A DNA stretch of 64,000 bases from Flavobacterium sp. CYK-55 (GTDB lineage: Bacteria; Bacteroidota; Bacteroidia; Flavobacteriales; Flavobacteriaceae), in the NCBI RefSeq assembly GCF_018413465.1, contig NZ_JAHCDK010000011.1:44429-108428 (forward strand). Direction: 5' to 3'. The notes below the pieces were generated by a model. The model had not been told where the DNA came from, searched no databases, and worked only from the letters and a program-made list of their open reading frames with translations. Below are positions 50,262 through 59,112 of this stretch, piece after piece (the first letter of the stretch is position 1; the number at the start of each line of letters is the position of its first letter). Made by a program: the position numbers and the translations under genes.

Positions 50262-51815
50262 TTATTGACCAGAGGTTTCAGTTTTGTTAAAATCTAAATC
50301 ATGAAAGTCATAACTAAAATCCGTGAGCGGAGATATCGCTTTCATTTTGATGTTTTTAAGGTCAGCGCTAAAGCTTACAAAGGCATCGGCCAAAAAGCTA
50401 CGGTTGTCCCATTTTACAGCAAAAGTTTGGTCTTTATAATAGAACATTTCACCGGTAAGTTGGGGTGAACGTTTTGAGGCAAAGCGCAATTTTCCTTTTT
50501 TCTCAAGAGTCAGTTCAATAGCGCCGAGCCAATTATCGGTGAAGGTTCCGGTGTATAATTCAACCGGAATGCGGATGCGTTTTTTGAGATTTTGCGCCAC
50601 GGTTTGCCAAACTTCTTCGGTAATTTTGTCGGCATTGTCTTCTTTTTCTTTGCGTTGCGCGCTATATAGAGCAACATAATCGTCTGATTTGACACCAATA
50701 TATGAATCTTTGATGGTGTTGGTTATGGCGTTAAAAGCTGCTCCGCTTTGTTGATTGGTCAAAACAATAATACCCAAATTGATTTCGGGCAACATGGTCA
50801 CTTGGGTTACAATCCCGTCAAGCCCGCCTGTATGTCCAATCTGAGCATTTCCTTTGACCTCTGTAATTTGCCAACCCAGCCCATAGGCTTTAAAATGCGA
50901 AAAATATGGAGCTATGGGTTTGTTGGGTTGCAGGGTTTGCGGTGTCCACATTTCAGTGTGTTGTCTTTCAGAAAACAATTGATTTTTATTTTCAGGGCCG
51001 TATTTTCCTTTTTTCAATTGCGTGATGACCCAACGGCTCAAATCGGTCACGCTTGAATAAATTCCGGCTGCGGGATCAAATACTTGGCTTTTGTAGCGCG
51101 CAATGGCTTTGAGTTTTCCGTCGGTAGGCACATGCGGCATGATGATGTTGGCAGTATCTTTTAAACGCACATAGGATGCCGCGCTGTGATTCATTTCTAA
51201 TGGCTTCATGATGCGCTGTTCAATAAATTCGCCCCAGCTTAAACCACTCACTCTGTGAATAATTTCACCGGCCACTATGTACAGTAAATTGTCATAATCA
51301 TATTTGCTTCTAAACGATGAAACCGGTTTGAGATAGCGTAAATTGTGAATGATGTCTTGCGTTGTAAAGTTGTTTTTATCGGGCCAGATCATCAAATCTC
51401 CGGCGCCTAATCCTAAACCGCTGCGGTGCGTGAGCAAATCTCTGATGGTGAATTCTTGAGTGACATAATCATCATACATTTTAAACTCAGGAATATGTTG
51501 GGTTACTTTGTCGTCCCATTTGAGTTTTCCTTCATCAACCAGCATGGCCAAAGCAGCTGAAGTAAAAGCTTTGCTGTTAGAAGCTATACCAAATAAGGTG
51601 TTTTCATCCACAGGCGCTTGACTTTTAATAGAACGAATTCCGTAGCCTTTAGCATGAACAACTTGTCCGTCTTTAACAATGGCCACAGCTATGCCGGGAA
51701 CGTTGTAAGTAGTAAGTGTTCTTTGAACCAATTGATCTATTTGAGCGGCGGTGAGTTGGGCCATCACACTCAAATGTGCGGCAAAGGTCAGGCAGAGAAA
51801 AAATCTTTTTTTCAT
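50262..51815 (-). CDS. Exported serine beta-lactamase-like hydrolase
   Basis: A 517-residue periplasmic or outer-membrane-facing serine hydrolase of the class C beta-lactamase/penicillin-binding group. The ATG at 51815 gives a signal peptide MKKRFFLCLTFAAHLSVMAQ; upstream ATGs at 51851 are less likely. Catalytic motifs are the SxxK in FGIASNSKAFTSA, the YxN in YDYDNLLYIV and HTGG. The C-terminal 120 residues are a separate lipocalin-like or DUF3471-type domain (PVELYTGTFTDNWLGAIELTLEKKGKLRF). Substrates in this family range from peptides to esters; resistance to beta-lactams cannot be inferred. It lies four bases after the SpoU gene and is probably co-transcribed. Confidence 0.9.
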   Translation of the reverse strand: MKKRFFLCLTFAAHLSVMAQLTAAQIDQLVQRTLTTYNVPGIAVAIVKDGQVVHAKGYGIRSIKSQAPVDENTLFGIASNSKAFTSAALAMLVDEGKLKWDDKVTQHIPEFKMYDDYVTQEFTIRDLLTHRSGLGLGAGDLMIWPDKNNFTTQDIIHNLRYLKPVSSFRSKYDYDNLLYIVAGEIIHRVSGLSWGEFIEQRIMKPLEMNHSAASYVRLKDTANIIMPHVPTDGKLKAIARYKSQVFDPAAGIYSSVTDLSRWVITQLKKGKYGPENKNQLFSERQHTEMWTPQTLQPNKPIAPYFSHFKAYGLGWQITEVKGNAQIGHTGGLDGIVTQVTMLPEINLGIIVLTNQQSGAAFNAITNTIKDSYIGVKSDDYVALYSAQRKEKEDNADKITEEVWQTVAQNLKKRIRIPVELYTGTFTDNWLGAIELTLEKKGKLRFASKRSPQLTGEMFYYKDQTFAVKWDNRSFLADAFVSFSADLKNIKMKAISPLTDFSYDFHDLDFNKTETSGQ

Positions 51816-51819
51816 ATGA

Positions 51820-52608
51820 TTATTTAAAATTACGTTGTCTTTTGGCTTCAAAAAGGAGGATGGCAGCGGCTACTGAAACATTCATTGAATCAAGTGCACC
51901 CTGCATCGGAATAATGATATTTTGATCTGAAACGTCACGCCAAATTTGTGTTAATCCGGTAGCTTCAGTTCCGACTACCAAAGCGGTTGGCTTTTGATAA
52001 TCAGGCGAAAAATATGGAGTTGAATCTTGCAACGTCGCACAGTATATGGCTATGTTGTTTTGCTTGAGATAATCAATCACTTCTGTAGAGGTTCCGGTGG
52101 CTATTTGATTGGTAAACAACCCGCCTACACTTGAACGAACCACATTCGGATTATACAAATCAGTTTTTGGGTCGGCTATAATCACGGCATCAATTCCGGC
52201 GGCATCGGCTGTGCGCAACATAGCTCCGATGTTTCCGGGTTTCTCTGGTGATTCAGCCACTAGAACAAGTGGGTTTTTGGGCAACCTTAAATCTGATAAA
52301 TCAAGTGAACGGCTGGCAGCTACGGCCAGTAATCCTTCGGTAGTATCGCGATAAGCTAACTTTTGATAAACATCCTGATTGATTTCAATAATTTCGGTTG
52401 GATGAGCAAGATGTTGAATTGTATTGTAGTCAACAAAACTCGGGCAGTATAAAATGGTTTTGAGCTTATATTCGCCACGAATGGCTAGTTCAATTTCGCG
52501 TTTTCCTTCAATTAAAAAAGTGCCGGTTTGCTTGCGGGTTTTGGATTTTTCCTGCAATTGAACCAGAGATTTTATCAATGAATTTTGTATGGATGTAATT
52601 TGCTTCAA
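51820..52608 (-). CDS. SpoU/TrmH-family RNA 2'-O-methyltransferase
   Basis: A 262-residue SPOUT methyltransferase. The N-terminal RNA-binding domain is QNSLIKSLVQLQEKSKTRKQTGTFLIEGKREIELAI. The knotted C-terminal part has ESPEKPGNIGAMLRTADAAGIDAVIIADP, PNVVRSSVGGLFT, LVVGTEATGL and IPMQGALDSMNVSVAAAILLFEA, with the three SPOUT motifs that bind SAM. It most resembles the TrmH/RlmB group; whether tRNA or 23S rRNA is modified cannot be told. The downstream serine hydrolase gene is four bases away. Confidence 0.93.
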   Translation of the reverse strand: MKQITSIQNSLIKSLVQLQEKSKTRKQTGTFLIEGKREIELAIRGEYKLKTILYCPSFVDYNTIQHLAHPTEIIEINQDVYQKLAYRDTTEGLLAVAASRSLDLSDLRLPKNPLVLVAESPEKPGNIGAMLRTADAAGIDAVIIADPKTDLYNPNVVRSSVGGLFTNQIATGTSTEVIDYLKQNNIAIYCATLQDSTPYFSPDYQKPTALVVGTEATGLTQIWRDVSDQNIIIPMQGALDSMNVSVAAAILLFEAKRQRNFK

Positions 52609-52624
52609 GCCTCAAAGATAAAAA

Positions 52625-52664
52625 TAAAAAAGCCTCTGAATGAAACATCTTCAAAGGCTTTTTT
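52625..52664. terminator. Terminator between the subtilase gene and the SpoU gene
   Basis: AAAAAAGCCT and AGGCTTTTTT form a 10-bp stem with a loop of about 19 bases. The run of T follows on both strands. On the minus strand it lies three bases after the subtilase stop codon. Confidence 0.8.
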
Positions 52665-52667
52665 GAT

Positions 52668-55600
52668 TTAATTCTGTTTGGTTATTTTCACCGTATTATA
52701 TGATTGACCAGTGGCCACTTTCATCAAATACTGTCCGTTGCTCAATTCTGAAATATCAACAGATGTTTCGTTTGTTTTTGGACTGATTTTTTGAATCAAT
52801 TGCCCCAACATATTGTACATCAAAATATCGTCAATAACATTTTTACTCTTGATATTTACTTGATTTTGTGCCGGATTAGGATAATACAAAAACGGTAAGC
52901 GATCAAATTTTGATTGGCCTAAAACCGAACAATTAACGCTTGCTGACCAGCCCGGATAAGTATTGACTCCGTCAGAATAAAATAAAAAGGTCAAAGCTCC
53001 TGATGCATCGGTAGAGGTAATGGTTCCCGGATTGTTGTTACCGGTAAAACCATATTGTTCAACGATGTACGGATAGGTATTGTTTGGACCGTTGTAAATG
53101 GTCAATCGATCAAGTTGATCTTCTAATTCAAAAGAAGTAAAAGTAACACTTACTTTTTCGCCGGCATTAAGTGGGTAAATTGTTACCATATCATTTTCTT
53201 GATTTGAATAGTTGCCGCTCGGGCCACCGGTATCGTAGAATACATTGTCAAAACAATAATCAATTTTGGTGTTGAATCCGGTGGATGTTATGGCTGAAAA
53301 AACATTGTTGCTGCATTGTGCTCTGATGTAAACATCATAACTAGCAAATGAGGTCAAATTATTGGCAATAAATGAATTAGTGCTTACTGTTTGATAGGCA
53401 CCCACGGGCGATTGTCCGCTCGGCACAACAGCTATTTCAAAACTAGAAGAACCGTTCGGGTTGCTCCAAGTAATTTCGGCAGTGTGGGCAGTTATATTTG
53501 AAACCGTAATTTGCGTATCGTTGCTACAAGCTGTGGTGAATTGATAAACCGTAGAGTATTCTGAAGTTCCACACACATTGTTTGATTTTACACGCCAGTA
53601 ATAATTGCTTCCGGCATCTAATCCGTCTAAGTCAATTTGGTTGGTATTGCTTGAATAAACAGTCACACCTGAGGTGAAGTCAGCTGTTTTTGACAATTCA
53701 ATGGTATAACTCGCCGCGTTTGAGCCAACGTTTTGCCAAATCAAAGTAGGAGAAATGCTCGCCGGATTGGTGTTGTTGGCCGGACTGGTCAAAGTAGGAC
53801 CCGCTATTAATTCATTCTGAATCACCAAGGTCAAAGTAAGCTCGCCGTGATAGTTCCCTGAGTCTGCTTTGAGCATTAGCACATAAGTTCCTACAGCTGC
53901 TGAATTTAAACCTGAAATAACCACTGAACCTTCACCACTGGTATTCATTGTATCAGATGAAAAAGTTGTACTGGCACCAGCTGGTAATCCGGTCATACTC
54001 ATTTGGGCAATGCCCGAAAATGTGGCCGGTATTTTTAAGTGGTAATTAAATTGCGCTTCATTGGTGCCTTGACAATATCTTTTTAATACAGGTTCGCTGG
54101 TGCTCAAAAACATCGGGTTGTGTATTACATTGCTGATAATCAATGAATAGTTTTGATGAGCATTGGTCAAATTTCCTTTGTGTGAAACCGTTACAGTGTA
54201 TGTTCCGTTTGGATTACTAAGCTCAATTTTTTCAATATTATCAACAGTATTATCACCTTTGATTGCCGGATCATCAACTATGGCCGGATTGAGTTTCCAC
54301 GGAAAACTTTCTTGATTGCCTTGAGTTAAACGCAAATCCAGATCGTTGACCAATGCCGGAGTTGGGTTGTCTACGGCACCAAAAACTGTTGCCCCTGCGG
54401 GGTCAGTCCAGCAAATTGAAGCCATAATAGGCTGTGCTGTATTGAATGGTTTTACATCAAATGAATAGGTTTTATTTTGGGCTAAATCATTTTCTTGAAT
54501 ATACGATTCAGCACCTTCTTTTGAAATCAGTACAGCTGCTTTTTCTGCATTCAACAACCCCCAGCCAAAACGATAATCAGGCCCAGGGTCACTGCCAGCT
54601 TCATCTGCTGTATGTAGAGCCAATCCGCGCAAGGTAGCGGCGCGCATAAAAAATCCTTTGACATTTTTGTAGTGCTGTTGCAATAAAAGTAATGTTCCTG
54701 CAACGTTGGGCGATGACATTGATGTACCGCTTAATTGTTGGTATGAAGTGTCTGAATTTGAAGTGCTTGAACGTACGTTAACGCCTTTACCACAAATGTC
54801 GGGCTTGATTCTGCCATCGTCTGAAGGCCCCCAACTACTAAAACCAGACATGGTCACACTTGAAGCGCTGGTGTAATTGGTTACTTGATTAACAGCCGCT
54901 ACAATAATTCCGTTTTTGGAGTTACTTTTTCCGGAGAGCAAATCATAACCTTCTTTGTCTGGGTTATATCCGGAGTTTCTTGAATTTCCTGCTGAATTGA
55001 CAAACTGATAATAAGGTGCATTAAACATGATTTCATCAAATGATTGAGCTTCACCATTATATCTTCCCCACATTGAAATCGGAACCGAATCCGGATCAGC
55101 ACCATAGGAATGATTTGAAATCAATAAACCATTGGCAGCAGCAGTTATCACCTCTGATTCGTCAGAATTCCAGTCATAAGCTTTGAGTTGTGCTTGTGAG
55201 GCCATTCCTTTGGCATTGGCGCTGCCGTTTCCGCCTATCATTGTGCCTGAAACATGGGTAGCATGTAGTGATAGTTCGGTGGCATTATCAAATTGTGTGG
55301 TTCGTCCGTTGAGCAAAACATGGGTGTCGCGAACTTTACCGCCATCCCAAACACCAATGGTCATTCCTTGTCCGTCAAGATTCAAACCCAGACTTCCTCC
55401 GGTGTTTAATCGATTGGCTCTGGTAGTCATTGCTGCTCCTGCATTGTCGGTACTGAAGTACACCGGGTTTCCGTCTTGATCTATTCGGATGAGTTCTTTG
55501 AAACTGCCGTTTTTGCCTTTTACAGTAGTGGGCCATCCTTTGGTTTGCGCCAATTTCCAAGCTTCTGTTTTTTGCGCTTTGGCCAAGGAATCTTTTTGAC

Positions 55601-55724
55601 GGGCCAATAAGGTTAGTTGTGCCATATTGCTGGCAGCTTGTATTTTTTTGATGTCTTCAGTGTTTTGCGAAAACACCGATAAACATACACCTAACATTAC
55701 TATTGGGGTAAATAGTTTTTTCAT
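52668..55724 (-). CDS. Secreted S8 subtilase with CUB-like and type A T9SS sorting domains
   Basis: A 1018-residue exported peptidase. A signal peptide (KKLFTPIVMLGVCLSVFSQ) is followed by the catalytic domain, with Asp127 (GVWDGG), His154 (LHATHVSG), the oxyanion Asn247 (NSAGN) and Ser335 (SGTSMSSP). A beta-rich domain (Ig-like and fibronectin type III units) follows, including LQWQNVG-type SPTLIWQNVGSNAASYTIEL and ITVSNITAHTAEITW. Then comes a CUB-like region from CFDNVFYDTGGPSGNYS near residue 830. The last 75 residues (FLYYPNPAQNQVNIKS to NTVKITKQN) are a type A T9SS sorting domain. It should be processed to a cell-surface or secreted form; the substrate is not known. Confidence 0.93.
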   Translation of the reverse strand: MKKLFTPIVMLGVCLSVFSQNTEDIKKIQAASNMAQLTLLARQKDSLAKAQKTEAWKLAQTKGWPTTVKGKNGSFKELIRIDQDGNPVYFSTDNAGAAMTTRANRLNTGGSLGLNLDGQGMTIGVWDGGKVRDTHVLLNGRTTQFDNATELSLHATHVSGTMIGGNGSANAKGMASQAQLKAYDWNSDESEVITAAANGLLISNHSYGADPDSVPISMWGRYNGEAQSFDEIMFNAPYYQFVNSAGNSRNSGYNPDKEGYDLLSGKSNSKNGIIVAAVNQVTNYTSASSVTMSGFSSWGPSDDGRIKPDICGKGVNVRSSTSNSDTSYQQLSGTSMSSPNVAGTLLLLQQHYKNVKGFFMRAATLRGLALHTADEAGSDPGPDYRFGWGLLNAEKAAVLISKEGAESYIQENDLAQNKTYSFDVKPFNTAQPIMASICWTDPAGATVFGAVDNPTPALVNDLDLRLTQGNQESFPWKLNPAIVDDPAIKGDNTVDNIEKIELSNPNGTYTVTVSHKGNLTNAHQNYSLIISNVIHNPMFLSTSEPVLKRYCQGTNEAQFNYHLKIPATFSGIAQMSMTGLPAGASTTFSSDTMNTSGEGSVVISGLNSAAVGTYVLMLKADSGNYHGELTLTLVIQNELIAGPTLTSPANNTNPASISPTLIWQNVGSNAASYTIELSKTADFTSGVTVYSSNTNQIDLDGLDAGSNYYWRVKSNNVCGTSEYSTVYQFTTACSNDTQITVSNITAHTAEITWSNPNGSSSFEIAVVPSGQSPVGAYQTVSTNSFIANNLTSFASYDVYIRAQCSNNVFSAITSTGFNTKIDYCFDNVFYDTGGPSGNYSNQENDMVTIYPLNAGEKVSVTFTSFELEDQLDRLTIYNGPNNTYPYIVEQYGFTGNNNPGTITSTDASGALTFLFYSDGVNTYPGWSASVNCSVLGQSKFDRLPFLYYPNPAQNQVNIKSKNVIDDILMYNMLGQLIQKISPKTNETSVDISELSNGQYLMKVATGQSYNTVKITKQN

Positions 55725-55837
55725 TTTTCAATTTTTTGCGTCGCTAAAGTAATTCAAATCTTGATAACTTTTGCAAGATCAATTGATATTGAGGTGCAAA
55801 AAGGATCATTTTGTAAACATTTTACAGCAAAAAATCC

Positions 55838-57646
55838 CTAAGGTTGAATTAAATACAAATAGCCGGTCATAGGCTCAGGATACTCGGGATCATTGAGTTC
55901 TAAAACATAAAAATAAGTCCCGCTTGCAATTTCATCGTTTGAAACCACCAAACCTTTATTGGCATATCCGTCCCATTCACCTGTGCTGTTGTTGCCAATC
56001 CAGACTAGTTTTCCCCAACGATTGTAGATGTATAATCTAAAATTGTAAAAAATATGATACAAATGGGCAATATGAAAAGTATCATTGGCTCCGTCATGAT
56101 TGGCCGAAACAAAATTGTAAATCACCGGAGGGCATTTGCGTGTTTGTAATTCAAAGCTGGTTTTTTGATAACAATTTTCATGACCTACTTTTACATAAAT
56201 GGTTTTTGGTGTTGATAGTGCGGTGTAGTTATTTGTGTTTGTTATTTCGTTGGTGTTGCTCAGTAAATCTGATTCACTTTCATAAAACCGAACATCATCG
56301 GTAGCATTTTGTTTGACCAAATCAGGATAGTTTGAAAAATCAAAAGTTCCTTTAAAATCGCCTTCGTTGCAAACCAACAAGTGGGGCGGAGGTATAAGTT
56401 CGGGTGAAATATCAATGTAGCCGGTCGTTGTAAAAGTGTTGTTGTTTTCGTTAAGTTCTGTGACAATTCCTTGGCCTGAGCTATTTTCATCCACTACCAT
56501 TTTAAGATCAAACGGACTAGATAAGTTTTGCGGAAGAATAAAATTCAAGATACCCGATTCACTACCGCCGGGTGCTATTGCATTTTGAGTATACAGCGTC
56601 TGAAAATAGTTGTTGTTCAGATAAATAGCTACCGGAGTTTGTGCCGGCAAAGCCAAGGTTCCAAGGGTGTTGTAAACGGTGTAGTCAACTTTTACGTCTC
56701 TAAAATTGCACAGACTTTCAATCAGGTCAACCTGAACAGTGGCATCGGGTAAACGTTGGTTGAGTTGGGTAACTACAGCATTGATCAAAACCACGTCTTG
56801 GTCTGAGGTCATTCGAATAGGTAAAGTAGTATCGCCTATACCAATATTACCTTGTAAACTGTATATATCTAAATCCATATTATACATCGAAGCTGAATTG
56901 GTAACTGTGCTGGTTCCGTTAAAAGCATTGGTTGACGGGTTGAGTGGGGGCGAAGCAATAAGATTATTGTTGATAAACAGCGATTCGTTTACTTGAATGC
57001 CTCTATCGCCTTCCCAAGCCAAAAAGCCAATTTGTGCATTGTTGGTATCGGTTACATCAAGGTTATTCAGGGTAATGTCAACTGAATTCGGAATAGACCG
57101 AAAACCGTCATAAATGTTAATTTGATTGAGCGGTAGATTGTTGTTTTTGTATACGATGATGATGGCCCAACCGCCAAAATTGGTTCTTCCTTCGGTAAAA
57201 AAATAATTAATCCACGGGTTCAAATCTAAATCAGATAGGGTATAAGTGCCATTGCCTGTAGTTTGTATTTGTGTGGTCACATCGGCAAAAGCGCTGAAGT
57301 AATCAAGCGGGTTTCCGAAAAATGAGATGCGTTGCAAAGCAAAATTTCTTTGCGATGTATAGGAAACACCATTGAGTTTTACTTCAAAATCGCCAGGCCC
57401 GCAACCCGCCCAATACAAATAAGCTTTTTCAATTTGGTCGTTTGCCGATAAATTTAATTGCGCTGATGATGTAGTGAGAATGCTGGCGCTACTCATAAAA
57501 GTATTTTCCTGCGGGTTAAGCGTATTGCCTATGAAGGTAAAATTATATCTGCCCTGAAATTGCTCATAGAGTGCAATATTTTGACCTGCAAGTTTAATTG
57601 ACCACAAGTAGACAATATATACTGTAAGTATGAGTTTATCTTTCAC
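55838..57646 (-). CDS. Exported protein with T9SS type B sorting domain
   Basis: A 602-residue secreted protein. A signal-type N-terminus (ILTVYIVYLWSIKLAGQ) is followed by a beta-rich DUF3344-like region (IEKAYLYWAGCGPGDFEVKLNG and INYFFTEGRTNFGGWAIIIVYKN). Further on there is a CARDB-like unit (NIALPAQTPVAIYLNNNYF). The end is a type B gliding-motility-associated C-terminal domain: VSANHDGANDTFHI, LYIYNRWGKLVWIGNNSTGEWDGY and ASGTYFYVLELNDP. Type B domains are usual in large surface adhesins and in proteins needing a PorP/SprF partner. It lies between the flippase gene and the subtilase gene; there is no functional evidence beyond secretion. Confidence 0.85.
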   Translation of the reverse strand: MKDKLILTVYIVYLWSIKLAGQNIALYEQFQGRYNFTFIGNTLNPQENTFMSSASILTTSSAQLNLSANDQIEKAYLYWAGCGPGDFEVKLNGVSYTSQRNFALQRISFFGNPLDYFSAFADVTTQIQTTGNGTYTLSDLDLNPWINYFFTEGRTNFGGWAIIIVYKNNNLPLNQINIYDGFRSIPNSVDITLNNLDVTDTNNAQIGFLAWEGDRGIQVNESLFINNNLIASPPLNPSTNAFNGTSTVTNSASMYNMDLDIYSLQGNIGIGDTTLPIRMTSDQDVVLINAVVTQLNQRLPDATVQVDLIESLCNFRDVKVDYTVYNTLGTLALPAQTPVAIYLNNNYFQTLYTQNAIAPGGSESGILNFILPQNLSSPFDLKMVVDENSSGQGIVTELNENNNTFTTTGYIDISPELIPPPHLLVCNEGDFKGTFDFSNYPDLVKQNATDDVRFYESESDLLSNTNEITNTNNYTALSTPKTIYVKVGHENCYQKTSFELQTRKCPPVIYNFVSANHDGANDTFHIAHLYHIFYNFRLYIYNRWGKLVWIGNNSTGEWDGYANKGLVVSNDEIASGTYFYVLELNDPEYPEPMTGYLYLIQP

Positions 57647-57735
57647 TTAGCTTTTTTGAGTTTTTAAAATTATTAAAAATACCTTATAATAAGAAGGGTA
57701 AAATTTACTTTCGAGTCATTTATTCAAAATAATGC

Positions 57736-57743
57736 TAGTTTTG
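57736..57743 (+). promoter_or_regulatory. -7 element (TAGTTTTG) of the flippase gene
   Basis: TAGTTTTG is a perfect TAnnTTTG match, 23 bases before the TTG start at 57767. No upstream ATG is in frame between it and the start. It supports the unusual TTG start. Confidence 0.6.
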
Positions 57744-57766
57744 TAAACAACTTTAATACTTTCGTT

Positions 57767-59050
57767 TTGCGTTTTTTCAAGTCAATCCGAAGAACACCTT
57801 TGTTCAAAGTAACCTCACTCAACAGTTTGAGTGTTTTGGTTAAGATTTTTACCGGATTGGCCAGTTCTAAAATATTGGCATTAATGGTGGGCCCCTCAGG
57901 CTTGGCGTTGACCGGTAATCTGCGCAACTTTCTCACTTCGTTAGAAGGAATTGCTACACTCGGAATTCAGAATGGCGTTATTCAACAAGTTGCCGCAAGT
58001 AAAGACAAGCCTGAAAATGTCAAGAAAATGATGGCTACCGTTTTTACTTTAATGTTGGCTTTTTCGTTGCTTTTAGGTATAGGATTAATGGTTATGGCTT
58101 CGTATATAAACCAGGCAATTTTTGGTCAGCAACATTTTGATAACCTATTTTTGATATTAGGATTAAGCCTTCCGTTTTATATTGGCGGAATGGTTTTGAC
58201 CTACTTTATCAATGGTTTGGGGCAATATCAAAAAGTGATTTGGATCAATATTGTCGGGAACATCTTGGTTTTGGTTTTTACATTTTGGGCGGTTGCTGCG
58301 TTTAAAACTTTTGGTGCTTTGATATCATTGGTTATTCCACCGGCAATTTTGTTTTTGTTTTCTTGGTATCAACTCAACCGAATTATTGATTTTAAAAGTT
58401 ATTTAAATCCAAGTTGTTTTGATATTGCCGTTATTCAAAAAATGTCTTCATATGCCCTGATGACTTTGGTTTCAGCGGTTGGTGGTTCTTGGACTTACTT
58501 AATGATTCGCCAAAATTTAATTGAACTCAGCGGTATTGAACAAGCCGGTTATTGGGAAGCTATGAGCAGAATTTCAGGTTTTTATTTGTTGTTCATCTCA
58601 ACGGTACTCACAGTATATTTTTATCCAAAGCTTTCTGCGGCTAACTCAGTTGTGGCCACACGAAATATTTTTATGAGTTATTACAAAGGAATTCTACCGT
58701 TTTTTTGCCTGGGATTATTTGTCATTTATTTGTTGCGTCAAGAAATCATCGCGGTTTGTTTTACAAAAGATTTTTCGTTGGTTTCAGATTTGTTTTTATG
58801 GCAATTGTTGGGCGATTTGCTCAAAGCAGCTTCGCTTATTTTGGGTTATCAACTTTTGGCCAAACGGTTAATTAAAGTTTATATCCTTACCGAAATACTA
58901 TCACTTATTTTATTGACTTTGCTTTCTTATTTATGGATGCCAATATACGGAGCTAAAGGAGTAGTGATGGCTTATGCCGCAGATTACCTCATTTATTTTT
59001 TAGTTCTATTTATCTATTTCAGAAAATCACTTTTGTCAAAACAGCTTTAA
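57767..59050 (+). CDS. Wzx-like O-antigen/polysaccharide flippase (TTG start)
   Basis: A 427-residue membrane protein of the MATE-like O-antigen translocase group, with about twelve hydrophobic segments. The N-terminus (FKSIRRTPLFKVTSLNSLSVLVKIFTGLASSKIL and GPSGLALTGNLRNFLTSLE) matches the Bacteroidota flippase subfamily I recall. It would flip undecaprenyl-linked glycan to the periplasm. The start is TTG at 57767: there is no ATG upstream in frame, and the presumed promoter is 23 bases away. It stands alone among T9SS cargo genes, apart from the pse glycan operon. Confidence 0.88.
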   Translation: MRFFKSIRRTPLFKVTSLNSLSVLVKIFTGLASSKILALMVGPSGLALTGNLRNFLTSLEGIATLGIQNGVIQQVAASKDKPENVKKMMATVFTLMLAFSLLLGIGLMVMASYINQAIFGQQHFDNLFLILGLSLPFYIGGMVLTYFINGLGQYQKVIWINIVGNILVLVFTFWAVAAFKTFGALISLVIPPAILFLFSWYQLNRIIDFKSYLNPSCFDIAVIQKMSSYALMTLVSAVGGSWTYLMIRQNLIELSGIEQAGYWEAMSRISGFYLLFISTVLTVYFYPKLSAANSVVATRNIFMSYYKGILPFFCLGLFVIYLLRQEIIAVCFTKDFSLVSDLFLWQLLGDLLKAASLILGYQLLAKRLIKVYILTEILSLILLTLLSYLWMPIYGAKGVVMAYAADYLIYFLVLFIYFRKSLLSKQL

Positions 59051-59054
59051 TTGA

Positions 59055-59089
59055 ATAAAAAAAGGGATGCTGCCAAAACAACATCCCTT
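59055..59089 (-). terminator. Intrinsic terminator of the adhesin-PorP-OmpA operon
   Basis: On the minus strand AAGGGATG and CATCCCTT pair over a 12-base loop and are followed by TTTTTTTATT. It lies 24 bases after the OmpA-family stop codon and also ends just after the convergent flippase gene. Confidence 0.9.
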
Positions 59090-59112
59090 ACCAACAAAAT
59101 TTAAATTTGGAA

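Noticed and set aside
50262..51815. Calling the serine hydrolase an antibiotic-resistance beta-lactamase
   Set aside because: The SxxK, YxN and HTGG motifs are shared by many esterases and peptidases with this fold, and the C-terminal extra domain is not that of AmpC.
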